From assembly GCF_018873765.1 (NCBI RefSeq), contig NC_057919.1, forward strand, positions 24,902,698 through 24,966,697: a DNA stretch of 64,000 nucleotides, read 5' to 3'. Shown in pieces: positions 62,812 to 64,000 of the stretch (position 1 is the first letter of the stretch; each line of letters begins with the position of its first letter). Position numbers and translations under genes: made by a program. The notes below the pieces were generated by a model. The model was not told the origin of the DNA. It worked only from the letters and a program-made list of their open reading frames with translations, and made no database searches. The DNA comes from Telopea speciosissima (Eukaryota; Streptophyta; Magnoliopsida; Proteales; Proteaceae).

Positions 62812-63790
62812 GCAACATCAACAACAACTCAGCCTTATCCCAATTTAATGGGATCGGCTACATGGATCCAAGTAGAAACAAAAAATAAAAAAATACAAGG
62901 GAAGTGGCAAACAACATCGAGACAAATTCTATGGCATCGACCCTTCTTAGCTACGTACCGCTTCTTAACTGCTCAACATTCTTACAAAAACAGCATCACA
63001 ACATCATGACCCAACTAAATGGGGTCGACCACATGGATTTTGCTCTCCAATCAGCCCTATCTGAAGTCATACCAGGACCAATGCCCAAGCTAAGCATGTC
63101 TTTCTTCACCACTTCTCCTATGGTGATCTTAGGTCTGCCCCTAGCTCTTTTGATTCCCTCAATCTGAAGCAGGTCACTCCTTCGAACTAGGGCATCCGGA
63201 GGCCTTCGTTGTACATGGCCATACCACCTCAAACAACTTTGTCTAACTTTGTCATGAATCGGAGCTACTCCCAATCCAGCTCTAATATGGTCATTCTTTA
63301 CTTTATCCTTCCTAGTTTTCCCACACATCCATCTCAACATCCTCATCTCAGCAACACCAAGTTTATCAATATGACACTTCTTCACAACCCAATATTACGC
63401 ATAGCTGGTCTAATGACAATCCTATAAAATTTTCCTTTAAGTTTTAAAGGGATATGCTGATCACACAGAATTCCGGACGAACCTCTCCACTTCATCCACC
63501 CTATTTTAATCCTCTGGGTAACGTCGTCTTCTATGTTACCTTCCTTATTTACTATTGATCCCAGATATCTAAAGTGATCACTTTGCGGGATCTCCCTCTC
63601 ACCAATATCCACCACCTCATTTTCCATCCCAAAGTTGCTGAAGTTATACACCATATATTCGGTCTTAGTTCTACTTATCTTCAGACCTTTTGATTCCAAG
63701 GTTAATCTCCATAGTTTCACTTTGGCTTTAATCCCTACTTTTGTCTCGTCTACCTCAAAGTTTAAAGTATCGGTATTGGGTATCATATCG
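62812..63790 (-). mobile_element. Truncated RTE LINE plus an extra 3'-end copy
   Basis: Minus-strand frames 63786-63382 and 63385-62996 encode the RTE reverse-transcriptase end: LKISRTKTEYMVYNF, REIPQSDHFRYLGSIVNKEG, then KKCHIDKLGVAEMRMLRWMC and RWYGHVQRRPPDA. A frameshift near 63385 separates them. The RTE 3' end (GACCCCATTTAG, complement at about 63010-63030) is followed by a second 3'-end-like block with (TTG)n at 62812-62870, probably an independent SINE-like insertion. The element is 5'-truncated at about 63790, without the catalytic domain. Confidence 0.82.
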
Positions 63791-64000
63791 AAAGGGTGAT
63801 TTTAAGAGACGTATCGTATTGTATCGAAGAGATGCAAGATACACATGGAAATGTTTAGGATAGGGTGAAATACAATTTTGACACATAAAATACTATAAAT
63901 AATAACATGTAAAATATAGTTTATAAGAGATGTATCAACTGTATCAATCAGCATTGACCATATTGGGTCACGTATTGACCCTATACAGTTGATATTTGTT

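Overview
This is a plant nuclear window, almost certainly from a flowering plant. The evidence is spliced genes with GT-AG introns, plant-type gene families (vacuolar gamma-glutamyl transpeptidase, AP-4 sigma, oleosin, a secreted proline-rich protein), plant Ty1/copia and Ty3/gypsy chromovirus retrotransposons, RTE and L1 LINEs, Mutator-like elements that carry host gene pieces, MITEs, and an endogenous caulimovirid (pararetrovirus). The species cannot be fixed from the sequence. Genes are sparse and transposable elements dominate.

Layout. 0-4.3 kb: an interrupted inverted-repeat element with an RTE LINE inside, a SINE-like insertion with a 16-bp target duplication, a MITE, then the last two exons of AP-4 complex sigma (+). 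5.5-5.8 kb: an oleosin pseudogene (+). 6.6-10.8 kb: MITEs and a Pack-MULE-like element holding two pentatricopeptide-repeat gene fragments. 11.6-19.0 kb: a gamma-glutamyl transpeptidase gene (-), eight visible exons. 19.06-37.31 kb: a degenerate copia element inserted 67 bp upstream of that gene's ATG. The copia is split at 20,694 by a 13.6-kb gypsy chromovirus (-) with an exact GTGGT target duplication, LTRs of about 3.2 kb and an unusual antisense open reading frame. 38-46.5 kb: an L1 LINE 3' end, a MULE with a perfect 9-bp target duplication nested in a hAT-like element, a second Pack-MULE-like element carrying a MATE-transporter fragment, and a copia LTR remnant. 47.0-47.5 kb: a secreted proline-rich protein gene (-). 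49.8-60.3 kb: two rearranged, decayed head-to-tail copies of an endogenous pararetrovirus (-), next to a 47-bp (AT)n tract. 61.9-63.8 kb: an ATS3-like gene remnant, a Cys/His-rich terminal exon (-) and a truncated RTE LINE (-).

Functional reading. The credible cellular genes are AP4S (3' end only), the gamma-glutamyl transpeptidase, the proline-rich protein and possibly the terminal exon near 62.6 kb. They are unrelated single plant genes, not a pathway cluster. The main biology is insertion history. A copia landed in a CA/GA microsatellite next to the transpeptidase start, a chromovirus then landed in the copia, and the gene's original upstream DNA now lies more than 18 kb away. The least conventional item is the antisense protein-coding frame inside the chromovirus, resembling the 'putative plant transposon protein' family. 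It is accompanied by a near-palindromic minisatellite found in both LTRs and in the internal region.
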